A stretch of 64,000 nt of DNA from Caenorhabditis elegans (Eukaryota > Nematoda > Chromadorea > Rhabditida > Rhabditidae). The translations under genes were made by a program, and so were the position numbers. The notes beneath the pieces are model-generated. The model was not told the origin of the DNA and made no database searches. It saw only the letters and a list, made by a program, of their open reading frames with translations. Positions 43,307 through 55,319 of the stretch are shown here, one piece after another. The stretch spans positions 3,224,001 through 3,288,000 of the forward strand of contig NC_003281.10 in NCBI RefSeq assembly GCF_000002985.6. The letters run 5' to 3'. Position 1 is the stretch's first letter. Every line of letters begins with the position of its first letter.

Positions 43307-46300
43307 TTATGAAGAAGAAGATGTGGATGGCATGTCGCGCTGAAAATATAGAATAACTTAGTTTTTTTTGGTTTTATCAAAAATTTGGCAACTGACAAGA
43401 TATTTGGCATAAATTTTTGCATAAATTTGTAGTTGGAAATATTTAGATAATGGTAAAATGAACCGAGATATTTGCTCTGAAAGCAAGGCTAGTTTTTTTT
43501 TTTTAAACATGGTGCATCGACCCAAAATTCAACTTAACGGGGTATATCTTGGTTGGCTTTAATTTTAACAAAACATTCTCAACTAATGAAATATTAAGCG
43601 TATATTTTTTCATAAATTTGTAGTTGAAAATATTTAGATAACGTTAAAATGAACCGAGATATGAGCAGTCAAAGTTAAGTTAGTTTTTTTTTAAATTAAG
43701 CATGGTGCATTGACCAAAATCTTAACTGTAAGTCCCGTATCTCGGTAATAGTTGGATTTATCAACGTGGTACATCAATGATAACCTACCCCAATAGCCCC
43801 ACTGGAAGTGGTGGCCAATCTCTCCTGAAGCGGCACCAGCAAGCTCATCGCTGCCGGGTCGTGCTCGAGAATATAAGTCCTCAATGTGTCCAAAGCATGA
43901 CTGACTTCCTTATCAGCAACTTTAATCTGACAACTTCTCATCACATTGAATATAGTATCACCGCCACCGTCGGGTTCTTGGGATGAAGCCGATGCTCCTG
44001 ATGCTCCAGCCGAGGAGGTGCTCGGCATCATTCGGGAATCCACCACTGGCGGTGTCATCATGGAATTGATCATATTCTGGAGATGATTCGACGAGGAAGT
44101 CGTTGGAGGTTCCTGGACAACCATTTGTTGGGGGAATCCGCTTAGGGAACTGAAGAAGCTCGCCGCAAACTCATCTGGAGCACTTTGAGGGAAGAAGGAT
44201 GGGGGTTGCTGGTGAAGCATATGGGATTCCATGTCGAGTTCTCGGCATTCTTTGTCAACTTCTTCGTACATATCATTCTCGTAGCATACTGGATATCCGG
44301 TCATTGACTTGAGATCGATGCGGTGTCGGCGTTTGAAAGCGTCCAGCCAACCTTCGGAGCCGCGGAACGATTCAAGGCCTGGAATTTGGGGATTTTTTGA
44401 TAGAAAATCGGGGGATTTTATCTCAAGAAAAAAGAAAGGAAAATGAAATTGTTTGTTATTTTTTGGAAATTTTCAAGTAATTTTTTAAGGAATTTTATAG
44501 GGTTTTTTTTTTGGAATTTTTTGGAAATTTTAGGATTTTTTGGAAATTTTAGGATTTTTTGGAAATTTGTAGGAATGTTTTTTTGGAATTTTAAAGGAAT
44601 TTTTCGGAAAATTTTAGGCTTTTTTTGGACATTTCTATAAATTTTTTTTAGAAATTTTTTGGAGTTTTTTAAAGTTTTTTTTTTTTGGAATTTTTTTTTC
44701 TAGGGTTTTTTTGGAAATTTCAAAGAAATTTTCAGGATATTTTTAAAGAAATTTTTAGGATTCTTTTTAAAACAATTTTAGGAACTTTTTTTTGGAATTT
44801 TTAGGATTTTTCATTGGAAAAACGGAAACTAGTTTTTTTTTTGAAATTTAGAAAAAAAAAGTATTTATTTTGAAAACTACTTAAATTTTTTTTCCAAACG
44901 CTGAAATGTTTGAAATATTTTAAATAATTTTTCAAAGTTATAAATTTTCAGACTATGGGCTATATTTTAATATTCATTTTTTAATTAAAAAAAAAGAACA
45001 AAAGGTTACCAAAAAAACTTTTGTTTTTGAATTTTCAAGAATTTCAAAAAAAAAATTTTTCATAGATTTTTTAAAATCAAAATCAATTTCTACAACGCCT
45101 TACCCATATCCTTAGCATATCTCATTGCTTGATCCTTCAACTGCTTCCCATTAATCTGAATTCCAGCGGCCTGACAATCCTTGAAGTGCCTCCACACCAT
45201 TTTGTTCAAATCCACATAGTGAGTTCGTCGAATTTTACTTTTCGGCCTCATCATGTCACCGATTGTAGAGTTCTTTGACGGCGCCGTTGTGATGTCGGGG
45301 GAATCCGGAGATTCGGGATTCTCGAGAAGAAATTCAGCGATTTGGTGACGTGTGATTAGCGTTCGGGTGCCGATTGTTTCTTGTACCTGGAATAGGGTTT
45401 TTGAGGGGTTTTGAGTGGTTTTTCAGAGTTTTTAATGTAAAAATTGAGTTTTCGGGTTATTTTTGCATTTAGATAAAGTATTTTTAATTTAAAAAAAAAA
45501 TTTTTAAAATTTATCGGAAAATTTCTAAAAAATTTTGGAATTAAAAAAAAATTTTCGCAAATCACGGAAGATTTAAAATGTGAAAATTGATTTTTTTTCT
45601 GTAAAATTTTACAGTTAAAATGTTTGAAATTTGAATGAATTTTTAAAAAAATTTCAAAAATCCAAAAAAAAAATTGTTAGAGGAAAAATTATTTTTGTAT
45701 TCAAAATTGCTAATTTAGCTAAATTTTTTCAGGGATTTAACGTCGTTTTTTTTTAAATTTTTTTATAGCAAAAATAAAATTTCCCTTCAATTTTTACATC
45801 TAGATGTTTAAATTGAACAAAAAATTCAAGAAAATAAATTTAAAAATAATTTTGAAAAATTCAAAAAAAAAATTTTTTGAAGTAAATTTTTTTTATTCCA
45901 AAAAATCATGAATTTCCATATTTTGGCAATTTTTTCAATAATTTTAAAGCAGAAATTTGAAATTTTCAATAATTTTTGCACTTAAATGTTCAATTTGGGA
46001 CAATTCGATTTTTTTTTTTGAAAACTCGGAAAAAAAATTTCGAGTGCCAAAAGTCTACCTGTCCCAAAAATACAGCATTAAAGAGCTGGCGGTGGTTTTG
46101 GCGTATTTTAATGTGAAAAATCGAGTTCACCGGCAATTTTTACCCCTAGAAGGGCAATAATGAAAATTTTGAAAAATTCGAAAAAAAATAGTGTACTCAC
46201 CGATCGAACAGTACAACTGAATCGTCTGGAAATCTCAAGAATCGGGATTTCAGCGTCGTAAATTATGAGTATCTGTCGACGGGACTCAAATGGAAGTGAC

Positions 46301-47943
46301 TCCGAGTAGACGGTAGTTTCGTAGCTTTTGTTGGGTAAGGGGTAATTGTCCTGGAAATATATTATAGTCAATGAAAAACTGAATCTTGGGCAAATTCTAC
46401 GGGCAAATTCTACGTGCAAAAAATATGAGAGAAGTACAGTTTTTTAGTATAAAATAAATTTTCGGCAAATTGCCGGAATTGTCAGTTTCCGGCAAATCAG
46501 CAACCCGGCAAATTGCCGAAATTGCCAAAAACCAGCAATTGCCGAATTTGCCAGAAAACCGGCAATTGACGAAAATATTCGGAAAATTGTGGTTTTGCAC
46601 TTTTTTGGAAATTTGGAAGAATTTCAAATTTAATCGGCAAAATTGTACGCATCCTATGAATGCTCCTACATCTATTTTGAAAAGTAAGCAAATTTTATAA
46701 AAATATCTAAAGAAAACGGGAAAAAACTTCAAAAAGAAATTGTTTTAGGTGTTCCGTCTTATAAAAGCATTTTTTAAACACTTCCGGCAAATTCGCATCC
46801 GGCAAACCGGCAAATCGGCAAATTACCAGAAATTAAAATTTCCGGCAAATCGGGAAACCGGCCATTTGACGAAAATGAAAATTTCGGCAAATCGGCAAAT
46901 CAGCAATTTGCCGGAATAGAAAATTTCAGGGAAATCGGTAAATTGCCGGAACTAAATATTTTGGCAAATTGCCGGAATTTAAAATTTCAGCAAATCGGCA
47001 TTGTCGAAAATGAAAATATCCGGCAAATCGAAAAATCGAAAATTTGTCGGAATTGAAAATTTCCGCAAATCTGTAAACTGCCGGAACTGAAAATTTCGGC
47101 AAATCGGTAAATTGCCGGAATTGAAAATTTTACCAAATCGGCAAATTGCCGTAACTAAAAATTTCGGCAAATCGGTAAATTGCCGGAACTAAAAATTTTG
47201 ACAAATTGCCGGAATTTAAAATTTCAGCAAATCGGCAAATTGCCGAAAATGAAAAACATCCGTCAAATCGAAAAATCGAAAAGTTGCCGGAATTGAAAAT
47301 TTCCGGCAAATCGGCAAATTGCTGGTTTGCCGATTTGCCGGAACAAAAAATACCAATGTTGCAGTCCTTCGAAAAAATGAAAAAAAAAAAAACTCTACAC
47401 ACACTATATTTATACTAACACAGAGCTAATACAATAATAGAATTATCTCTCAGAAATTGTTGAAAACAAGTTGAAAAAGAAAAAAAGAAAACAGTACTGT
47501 AATTTCTGTGATTTCATAGGGTGGCTCTGCACACACATCCGTCACACATCTTTCATATGTGTGGCTGGGAAAAAGGAAGCGACACGAAAGCAGCAAAAAA
47601 AACCAATGAAGAATAGGAAGGAGGGGAAGAAAATAGGGGGAAAAAGGAGAAAAAGAAGAAGAAGAAGAAGATGGGTCTCTCTCTCTCTCTCTCTCTCTCT
47701 GGCAGGGTACAGAGAGAGAGGGAGAGAGAGAGAGAGAGAGAGTATATCAATACTAAAAGAGAGAGAGAGACCTCTCTCTCTCTCTCCTGCCACATATATA
47801 TCTCTGCGTCTCCATCAAACAATGCACTATCTCTCCCCTCTCTCTCTCTCTCTCTTTCTCTTCTGTATAGAGGGACACAGAGAGAGTTTCTCCTTCTTCC
47901 CTTCACATGATGATGGTTGGGCCGAACCGACCGCACGCTCAGA

Positions 47944-47993
<50 letters not shown>

Positions 47994-50900
47994 AGAGGGG
48001 GCCTACCGACACTCTCTCTCTCTCTCTCAGCCAATTCACATAAGAAAGGAGTCGGGTGCCTGTGGCGGGTGGGGGACCTTTTCCAGCTGGGGTGCACTGA
48101 CCCGAGAGATTATGGTTTGAGAGCTGTAACGAAGTCTGGGGGTCAAGAGCTCGTCTGTATGTAGTAATTCTGTTAAGAAAATATAGTGTTTAAGCAATTT
48201 CCTAGGGCTTCTACAGTGCATTTTTTCCCACTTCTACGACTTTAAAAGGGGGGCATTTACGCGCGATGGTCCCGGCATTGGTCTCGCCACGCACTTCAAA
48301 AATCAATGGGAGGCGCGTGTCGAGACCATCGCCCGTAAATGCGCCCCCTTTAAAGTCGTAGAAGTGGGGAAAAAATGCACTGTATATCTAAAGGCGTTAA
48401 AAACCTGCCTGCCTGACCTTAAAGCGACCTCCGCCTGCCTAATAAACGTGCCTAATCCCCCTTGAAAACTGCGACACGGGAGTTTCTTTCACTTCTTGAT
48501 TCGATTTTCAATAAATTGATAGAAATTTGAAAATTTGAAATTCGAAAATTCACGTCAAGATGTATGCACGCGGCGGGCAGGTTTCAAGTAGGCGTTGAAA
48601 CTGCGCCTGCCTACCATGAAATCCCTATACTGGACATTGTTAAAAGAGCAATTATGTATGTCGATTTTTGTCTAATACTCTTTATGATCTACACAGGATC
48701 ACTAGGTGAACTGATCATAGCAGTAGAGAACAACATTGACATCTGATATTGTTCCCGTAAACATTGTAGGTCATAGAAGGCCTTAGAAGATGCGAGTTGA
48801 CTGACAAAATATGTTCCAGCACTGACAAAATTTGCTCCAGCACTGACAAATTTTGTTCCAGCACTGACAAAATTTGTTCCAGCACTGACAAAATTTGTTC
48901 CAGCACTGACAAAATTTCTCTCAGCATACTATGTAGGATAAAGTTCGAACAAAATTCAACACCTAAAATGGCTCAGTGAGCAGAAAAACACACTAAACAA
49001 ACTGGGGAGTTTAAAAATTGTGTGCTGGAAACATCGACATCTAGTACGGCTCCCCAAATTACTGTAGGACGAAATTCGACACCTAGAATTGCTCCTAGCG
49101 AGTTTCAAACGTTGCTCAAATTTGCCGAATTTCCAGAAACAGTACTTCCAAGCCTATAGCTAAGGGCCCGGCCGCGTTGAGAAAAGGAGATTGGAAAAAG
49201 AGTGAGAGAGAGAGTCTCCTTTCTCTCCATTTTTCATACAGAGAGATTCTCTAGTCATGAGTGTGACAGAGAGAGAGAGAGAGAGAAAAGAACAGGAGAC
49301 AACACACAGAGTCCATTTTCCATCTCTTTTCTCTCTCTCTCTCTCACGCGATCTTATATTGGTGTGAGAGAGAAGAGACGGGAGGGGGTAACTTATGGAA
49401 ACAGAAATGATGTGGGAAATTCAATTATGCTATTACAGATTTAGTGGAAAAACTAACCCCTGAAGAGTCCACGATCACAGCGCCATGGATCCTCCGGCCG
49501 AGGGCGTTCATGTAAATGTCCGGGTAAATGCACATTAGTGGAAGCTTGTCGCTGGACAGTTTGAGAGCTGGACGCGGTTTGTCTTCTGAATAGGAAGAAT
49601 GAGCTTGACGGGTACTTAAGAACCCAAACTTGAGCCTAAGCCTAATTGTACAGGCCTAACGGTCTATACTTGGCCACATAAAATTCTAATTTTATAAGGC
49701 TAATTCTCAAGATCTAAGCTGAAATGTCTGGGGCATAGCAAAAGCCTAACGCTCAGTTTTTATCTCTAGGCCCTAATCCTGGAAGCCTAAGCCCGTCGAA
49801 ATTTCTAAGCCTATGGACTTGATTCTGAAAGTCTAAGCTCAAGAGTCTAAGCCTAAAGGACTAAACTGAGAGTCAATGTCTAGGAACTAATCCTGAATTT
49901 CTAAGCTTATGGGCCTGTTCCGGATCCACAGTCAAGCGTCAAGGACTAAACGTGAGACCCTAACGTTCATTGTGGCACATCAGGGCCTAAATCTTAAAAC
50001 TTAAGCCCAAAGTCTGACAGCCAAAATTTAATACCCTAAGCTCGATAACTAGACTTCTGGGCCTGAGCCTTCCCCGTGGGCCTAAGCGTTTAGAACACTT
50101 CTATACACCCTAGGCCAGAGAGCCAAAGCCTGATCACTTAAAACTGTAAAAGAGCCTGAGCCCAAGTTAACTCACCAATCTCAAGCCCATCCATCAAAGC
50201 CTGAAACTCGTGCAGTCTCTCCGCGTAGTCCGCCCGAATATGCACACCAGACTTCTGCAGCAATCCCTGAAGCATTCGATAGTGCTGCGCTTTGCTCATA
50301 TTAATCCCATTTGCGGTGAGCAACTCTTCCATAGTCACGAGGATCGGGCGATCCTTGAAAATGAACTCAACCGGATGATCGAGAGGAACCATGAATTTGC
50401 CGGATTTTATGATCTCGCTCATCGGAGAATAGGTACAACCATCCACATAGCAATAGATCTCCCCTTGAATATACTTTGGGACAGGGTTCTTCCAAAGAAC
50501 CGGCCACGGGAGGTGGTTTCCCGGATAGGCAGTGTGATCGGTGTCCAGAGAGGTTCCCTTGTACTTTGAAGAAAGAATCTGATTTGCGAACTCATCGAGG
50601 CCTAGCTCGGCGTCCGTAGGCGACTCGACCTTCAGATCGTGGTCAAGACCTTCCATCTTGAGCTTGAGATCATAGTCATTATCCAAGTCCAGAGAGCCCA
50701 GAACATCCTTTAGAGTCTTCGATGGTGTTGGATCGATGGGCTGCTGGCTATTGAAGGATCCAAGGACATCCTTCAGAGTTTGATTAGCTGCGGGTGTACC
50801 TACACTTCCAAGGGAATCTAGAACATCTCGAAGGGTATGGGGACCCTTTATCGCAGGGGATCTGATGAGAATCCCTTCGGAGTGGGGATTCGAGAATGGT

Positions 50901-53900
50901 AGGGATCCTCCGGATGCTGCGGCATAGTTGTAAGTCTTGGATTCTTTGACAATAGACTCCTGCACATCCTCCATTGGTGGCATGATCAGAGCGCCCATCG
51001 GAACATCGTTCTCGCTCAGCGTTCGATTCACAAACTCCGTTGCTAGCTCGGAGGTCAGGGATTGACGGACTTTGTAGTTCTTGAAGTTCTTGGCCAGCAG
51101 CTGCTTGACAGTCATGTTGGGTCCCCTGTTGCGAAGCTCGTTGAGATCCTTCTGAGATATACCTCCGACGATTTCCGAGTCTTGGTTCAGAATGGAGTCC
51201 AGGCTTTTGTTGGAGAACGTGGTGAGTGGGACTCCGCTTGCCGTGCACGGGATCAGGGGCTGGAAAATGATGAAAAAATTATTTTTCAAAGTTTTGATTA
51301 TTTTAAACGGATACACGTGGTGTCAGAGTGTCTCATTTCGGTTTGGTATACGTAGATCTACAAAAAATGCGGGAGAGACGCAGAGTTCTCAACTGATTTC
51401 TCATGGTTAAGAACGTGCTGACGTCAAATTTTTTGAGCAAAAAAATCCCGCATTTTTTTAGGTCAAACCGTAATAGGACAGCCCTAAAAAATTTTTAAGA
51501 ACATTTTTTAAGGATTTTCTAATTTTCGAATATGTACTCGAAAAGGTTTTTTTTCAGAAAAAAATATTTTTGACGGCTTTTTCACATTTTAATACATACT
51601 AACTTTTAATAATTTTCTACAGTGCGTGCAACTTCTATAGCGCCCCCCTATTTTTTTGCGTTTCAGGCCATTCTAATTTTTTTCTTGAAAAACTGACAAT
51701 GCCATTCGATTCCAAATGTCGAAAACCCCTTTTCCAGAATTTTAATGAAAAAATCACGAAATCTGATGTAATTAGGTCAAAAAATCGTAAAAACAGCCGT
51801 GCAACTTCTATAGCGCCCCCTCAGAATTTTGAAAATTTTCCAACAAAACCCCATTTTTGGTCATTTCTAGAGACAACAAAATAATAAAACGGAGCCAATT
51901 TGATCCCGACATCCTACTGATTTACTGTCAGCAGAATATTATACGTAGAAACTCTTAGGATCCCGTAATAGTCCTGAAACTCTCCATTTTGCGTTAGAGG
52001 CCCGTTCTCGGCTCCCAGTGGTGGGATCGGCTCCAAAACTGACGAAAATGTTCTGATACACTCAACAATTGCTGAAATTTGTTTTTTTTTAACGTGTGAC
52101 GTGTCCATTAGTGGCAATCGGATGCCAAAAATGCTGTTCATTACTTTTATTCGCAATGCCACGAGGTTCACAGCTGTCAGTCGAAGAACAAGCCAAGCTT
52201 GATGTAATGGCAAGTCTTAATGTATCTAAAAATGAAATGGCTCGTCAAATCAACCGATCCCGCAAATGTGTTTACAATTACCTTAACAATCCACTTGGTT
52301 ATGGACAAGCCAAGAGAGCTCCTCGGAAGACAATTTTATCTAGTCGTGATGAAGGGAACATCTATAAAATTGCTTCGAATTCTTTCAAATCAGCCAACGA
52401 AATTCGTAAGGAACTGAAATTAACAGCGTCCAAAAGAACCATTATCAATACTCTCAACAAAAACCCATCGATCACGCGCCAGAAAATGATGAAAGCTCCA
52501 TCAATGACTCCAAATCATATGATAAAGCGATTGGATTTTGCCAAAGAAAATATGGGAACCGAATGGACCAAGGTATGTTGAACAATTTCACAATTAGATA
52601 AAATCTGTTGAGTTTTTTAGATTGTTTTCTCCGGCGAGAAGAAATTCAACCTGGATGGTCCAGATGGCAATCGATACTACTGGAGAGATCTGAGAAAGGA
52701 TCCGTTAATCTTTTCTAAGCGAAATTTTGGAGGTGGATCGGTAATGGTGTGGGCAGCGTTTTCGGAGAAAAAAAAGCTGCCAATCCAATTTACAAGTCAT
52801 AAGATGAATGCAGTTGATTATCAGAAAGTTTTGGACCAAGACCTTGTCAAGTTTATGCGACATCCGTCAAAGAAAGGCTGGATGTTCCAACAAGACAACG
52901 CGAGTATTCACAGTGCCGCTTCAACCCGTGCTTTTCTCGACAGCAAAAAGATCAAATTGTTGAAGTGGCCAGCTTGTTCACCGGATCTCAATCCAATCGA
53001 GAACTTATGGGCATCGCTTGTCAGAATTGTCTACGCTAATGGAAAACAGTATCCAAATGTGGCTGCACTAAAACTTGGTATTGAGGATGCTTGGAAAGAA
53101 ATCTCCGCAGCCGAAATGAAGAATCTCGTCAATTCAATGTCCAATCGAGTTTTCGAAGTCATCGCCAAGAAGGGAGGTCCCACGAAGTATTGATCCTTCA
53201 TCCAGTTAATAAATATTGTTGTTTTAATTGATTTCAGTCCACTTCTGGATACTGAAGGGCGAATAGTTCAATCTGATACAAGTTTCACACAACCTACAAC
53301 TCTGTTAATTTGTGAAAAATCTTTCAGACATGTGTCCATGAGTGTATCAGAACATTTTCGTCAGTTTTGGAGCCGATCCCACCACTGGGAGCCGAGAACG
53401 GGCCTCTAACGCAAAATGGAGAGTTTCAGGACAATTACGGGATCCTAAGAGTTTCTACGTATAATATTCTGCTGACAGTAAATCAGTAGGATGTCGGGAT
53501 CAAATTGGCTCCGTTTTATTATTTTGTTGTCTCTAGAAATGACCAAAAATGGGGTTTTGTTGGAAAATTTTCAAAATTCTGAGGGGGCGCTATAGAAGTT
53601 GCACGGCTGTTTTTACGATTTTTTGACCTAATTACATCAGATTTCGTGATTTTTTCATTAAAATTCTGGAAAAGGGGGTTTTCGACATTTGGAATCGAAT
53701 GGCATTGTCAGTTTTTCAAGAAAAAAATTAGAATGGCCTGAAACGCAAAAAAATAGGGGGGCGCTATAGAAGTTGCACGCACTGTACTAAAATTTATTTA
53801 AAAATTTGAAAAAAATAATTTCGGAAAGCTCGGAATTTTGAACGTTAAAAAATGTTTTTTTTTTTTTTTTTTAATTTTAAAGAAATTTAATGATTTTTTT

Positions 53901-54704
53901 TAGAAAAAAATTCCTGAAAAAATTTTTTTTTCAAAAAAAAAACTGTCTGGAAGGTTTTTTCAAATACTTTTATTTATTAGATCACGTGGTGCCAGGCTGT
54001 CCCATTACGAATTGATCTACAAAAAATGCGGGAATGTTTTGCCCCAAAAATATGTGACGTCAGCACGTTCTTAACCATACGAAATCAGTTGAAAACTCTG
54101 CGTCTCTTCTCCCGCATTTTTTTGTAGATCTACGTAGATCAAACCGAAATGGGACACTATGACACCACGTGTTAGGTTTAAAAAAATGTTTTCCGAATTT
54201 TTAAGATTTTGTTTTTGGAAATCTTGAAAAACAATTTTTTTCGATTTTTACAATGTTTTTTTTTCAAAAAATCGATAATTTATTGATTTTTTTTGACTAA
54301 CCCGATCACTACAACTGCTTATATCAATTCTCCTGGTTTCCGTGATGTTTGCAGTGGCCATGGTGGATCCCGCTGGTTTTTGGGTTACTGTAGCTGCTGA
54401 AGTGGATGGCTCTTGGGGTACGGTACCGCATCTTACGGTAGGGGTACTGGTAGGTTTTTTACGTTTTGCGCTTGGCTGAAATTTTGGAAGAAATTTAAAA
54501 AAATTTTGAAAATCTGGAAAATTTTTTTTTTTTTTTCATAATTTCAAAAATGTATTAATTTGTCAAATTTTCAAATTTTACCTCCTTATGACTTCTAGCA
54601 CCAGAATTTCCTCTACCTACAGGTGTATTTTCAATGGTAAATGGAGTTGTTGGTACCATTGTTCGGTTGGATCTTCGAAGGTTTGGCGTCGAATTTTCAG
54701 ACAT
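43307..54704 (-). CDS. CENP-B/pogo-type HTH DNA-binding protein
   Basis: Eight exons on the minus strand: 54704-54582, 54475-54302, 51259-50176, 49585-49458, 46350-46201, 45386-45104, 44378-43789, 43339-43307. All phases agree, giving 854 residues. The N-terminal 100 are basic and Ser/Thr-rich (a SAKRKKP nuclear-signal-like run). Residues 240-290 hold three copies of a TLKDVLGSL motif. About 522-575 is a psq/CENP-B-N helix-turn-helix (SRRQILIIY, EISRRFSC). About 605-665 is a CENPB-type HTH (QINGKQLKDQAMRYAKDMG, GSEGWLDAFKRRHRI). No DDE catalytic domain follows, only a Gln/Pro/Ser-rich tail. It is therefore a probable nuclear DNA-binding protein derived from a pogo/Tigger-type transposase. A TTTCCAG acceptor sits a few bases before the ATG. 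The link of exons 1-2 to 3 spans a transposon-filled intron and is the least certain join. Confidence 0.8.
43490..43725. repeat. GGTGCATCGACC-associated repeat
   Basis: Two copies (about 43500-43530 and 43695-43725) of AAACATGGTGCATCGACC-like sequence, each accompanied by TTGTAGTTGAAAATATTTAG. The reverse, GATGCACCATGTT, occurs in introns of both RING genes (30994, 40309, 40640, 42017). Confidence 0.55.
46450..47345. repeat. GGCAAATTGCCG palindromic repeat field
   Basis: Scores of overlapping CGGCAAATCGGCAAATTGCCG-like short palindromes (46460-46580 and 46780-47345) in intron 4 of the CENP-B-like gene. Long open frames here come from the repeat and are not genes. Confidence 0.85.
47650..48030. 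repeat. GA/CT microsatellite cluster
   Basis: Alternating (TC)n and (AG)n runs, including a run of about 40 bp of (AG)n at 47950-47990, inside intron 4 of the CENP-B-like gene. GA-rich tracts often mark worm promoters, so an internal promoter for a shorter isoform that keeps both HTH domains is possible. Confidence 0.75.
48214..48382. mobile_element. Short palindromic MITE with Tc1-type ends
   Basis: A 169-bp near-perfect palindrome with ends CAGTGCATTTTTTCCCAC and GTGGGGAAAAAATGCACTG, flanked by TA on both sides. CAGTG ends and a TA target are Tc1/mariner features. The central 60 bp is a second hairpin with GATGGTCCCGGCATTGGTCT. No coding capacity. Confidence 0.85.
48807..48920 (+). repeat. 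CAGCACTGACAAAATTTGTTC minisatellite
   Basis: About six units of 20-21 bp. The inverse orientation of the same unit is found at 40425-40483. Confidence 0.9.
49200..49380. repeat. Second GA/CT microsatellite cluster
   Basis: (AG)n at about 49267-49289 and (TC)n at about 49325-49345 with GAGAGTCTCC palindromes, just upstream in the transcribed sense of exon 5 and close to exon 4. Confidence 0.75.
49615..50165. repeat. Degenerate interstitial telomere-like repeat
   Basis: Many copies of AAGCCTAAGCCTAA, GGCCTAA and TCTAAGCCTA in the 590-bp intron 3 of the CENP-B-like gene. The nematode telomere unit is TTAGGC/GCCTAA. The units are mixed with other sequence, so this is an old, mutated tract. Confidence 0.6.
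51313..51482. repeat. Family Q copy left of the Tc3-like element
   Basis: Contains ACGTGGTGTCAGAGTGTCTC, GATCTACAAAAAATGCGGGA and CTCAACTGATTTCTCATGG, then GGTTAAGAACGTGCTGACGT. It lies about 140 bp before the Tc3-like element. Confidence 0.8.
51620..53784 (+). mobile_element. Tc3-like DNA transposon in an intron
   Basis: A 2165-bp element with terminal inverted repeats of about 445 bp (51620-52064 and 53339-53784), differing at only a few positions. It starts CAGTGCGTGCAACTTCTATA, is flanked by TA, and contains one transposase gene. Long TIRs and the GTTCTATAG-like end follow Tc3 of C. elegans, but the sequence is clearly different. It sits in intron 2 of the CENP-B-like gene, antisense to it. 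Confidence 0.93.
52156..53193 (+). CDS. Tc3-like transposase with first catalytic Asp missing
   Basis: Two exons, 52156-52572 and 52621-53193, joined across a 48-bp intron, giving 329 residues, the length of Tc3A. The N-terminal bipartite HTH DNA-binding region (SVEEQAKLDVMASLNVSKNE, RQINRSRKCVYNYL) is intact. The DDE triad should be D144, D231 and E266. D231 (in FQQDNASIH) and E266 (in NPIENLW) are present, but residue 144 is Gly, in VFSGEKKFNLDG. The codon is GGC where GAC is expected, a single transition. The frame has no stops. The protein should bind DNA but not cut it. AATAAA follows at about 53206. Confidence 0.92.
53983..54172. repeat. Family Q copy right of the Tc3-like element (uninterrupted)
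   Basis: CACGTGGTGCCAGGCTGTCC at the left, CACTATGACACCACGTG at the right. The interior, with CATACGAAATCAGTTGAAAA, is intact and serves as the empty-site reference for the nested copy at 55770-56890. Confidence 0.85.
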
Positions 54705-55319
54705 TTTTTTCTGGAAATATTGGAGTTATGGGGGAGTTTAATGTGGAAAAATGATATACTGGCAGAGAACAAAATTTTAAAAAAATCGCAATTTTTATCG
54801 ATTTTTAACGAAATTTAAAGAAAATTTTTTTTTAGAAATTTAGAAAAATATTCGAAAATCCGAATTTTTATCAATTTTTCCTCAAAAACATTTAGAAATT
54901 TTTAACATTTTTCTGCTAAAAATTCTGAAAAATTAGAAAATTTTATACAGATTTTCCCAAATTTTGAACAAAAAAATTTCGGTTTTCAAAAATTCTATTA
55001 GAATTTCAAAAAATTCTGAAAAAAAAAACTCCCTTTCCTCCAAATTTTTGTGAAAAAGTCACAAAAAAAAAATAAAAATTTTGGATTTCTTTTTCGAAAA
55101 AAAAAGAAAACCTTCAAAAACCCAAATTCCCATCCACATTTTCCACGAAAAACCGGTAAATTTTGGAATTTTTTTTCCGAATTTAGGACACATTTAGGGT
55201 ACAAAAAACATTTAAACACACAATTTTTCGCATTTCTCTAGAAAAAAAATCCCAAAATATACAGTAATATCTGAAATTCTTTGCAAAAATCTCCTAAAAA
55301 AACAACAATTCATTGGGGA

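Noticed and set aside
46397-47404. Several open frames rich in N, R, Q, F and P
   Set aside because: Products of the GGCAAATTGCCG repeat field on both strands.
47471-48043. 190-codon plus-strand frame with RERERE and LSLSLS runs
   Set aside because: Translation of GA/CT microsatellites; no conserved domain or splice logic.
48050-48170. GC-richer block with CTGGGGTGCACTGACCC, faintly like the 3' part of U1 snRNA
   Set aside because: Lacks the U1 5' end (ACTTACCTGG) and an Sm site in the right place; similarity is too short.
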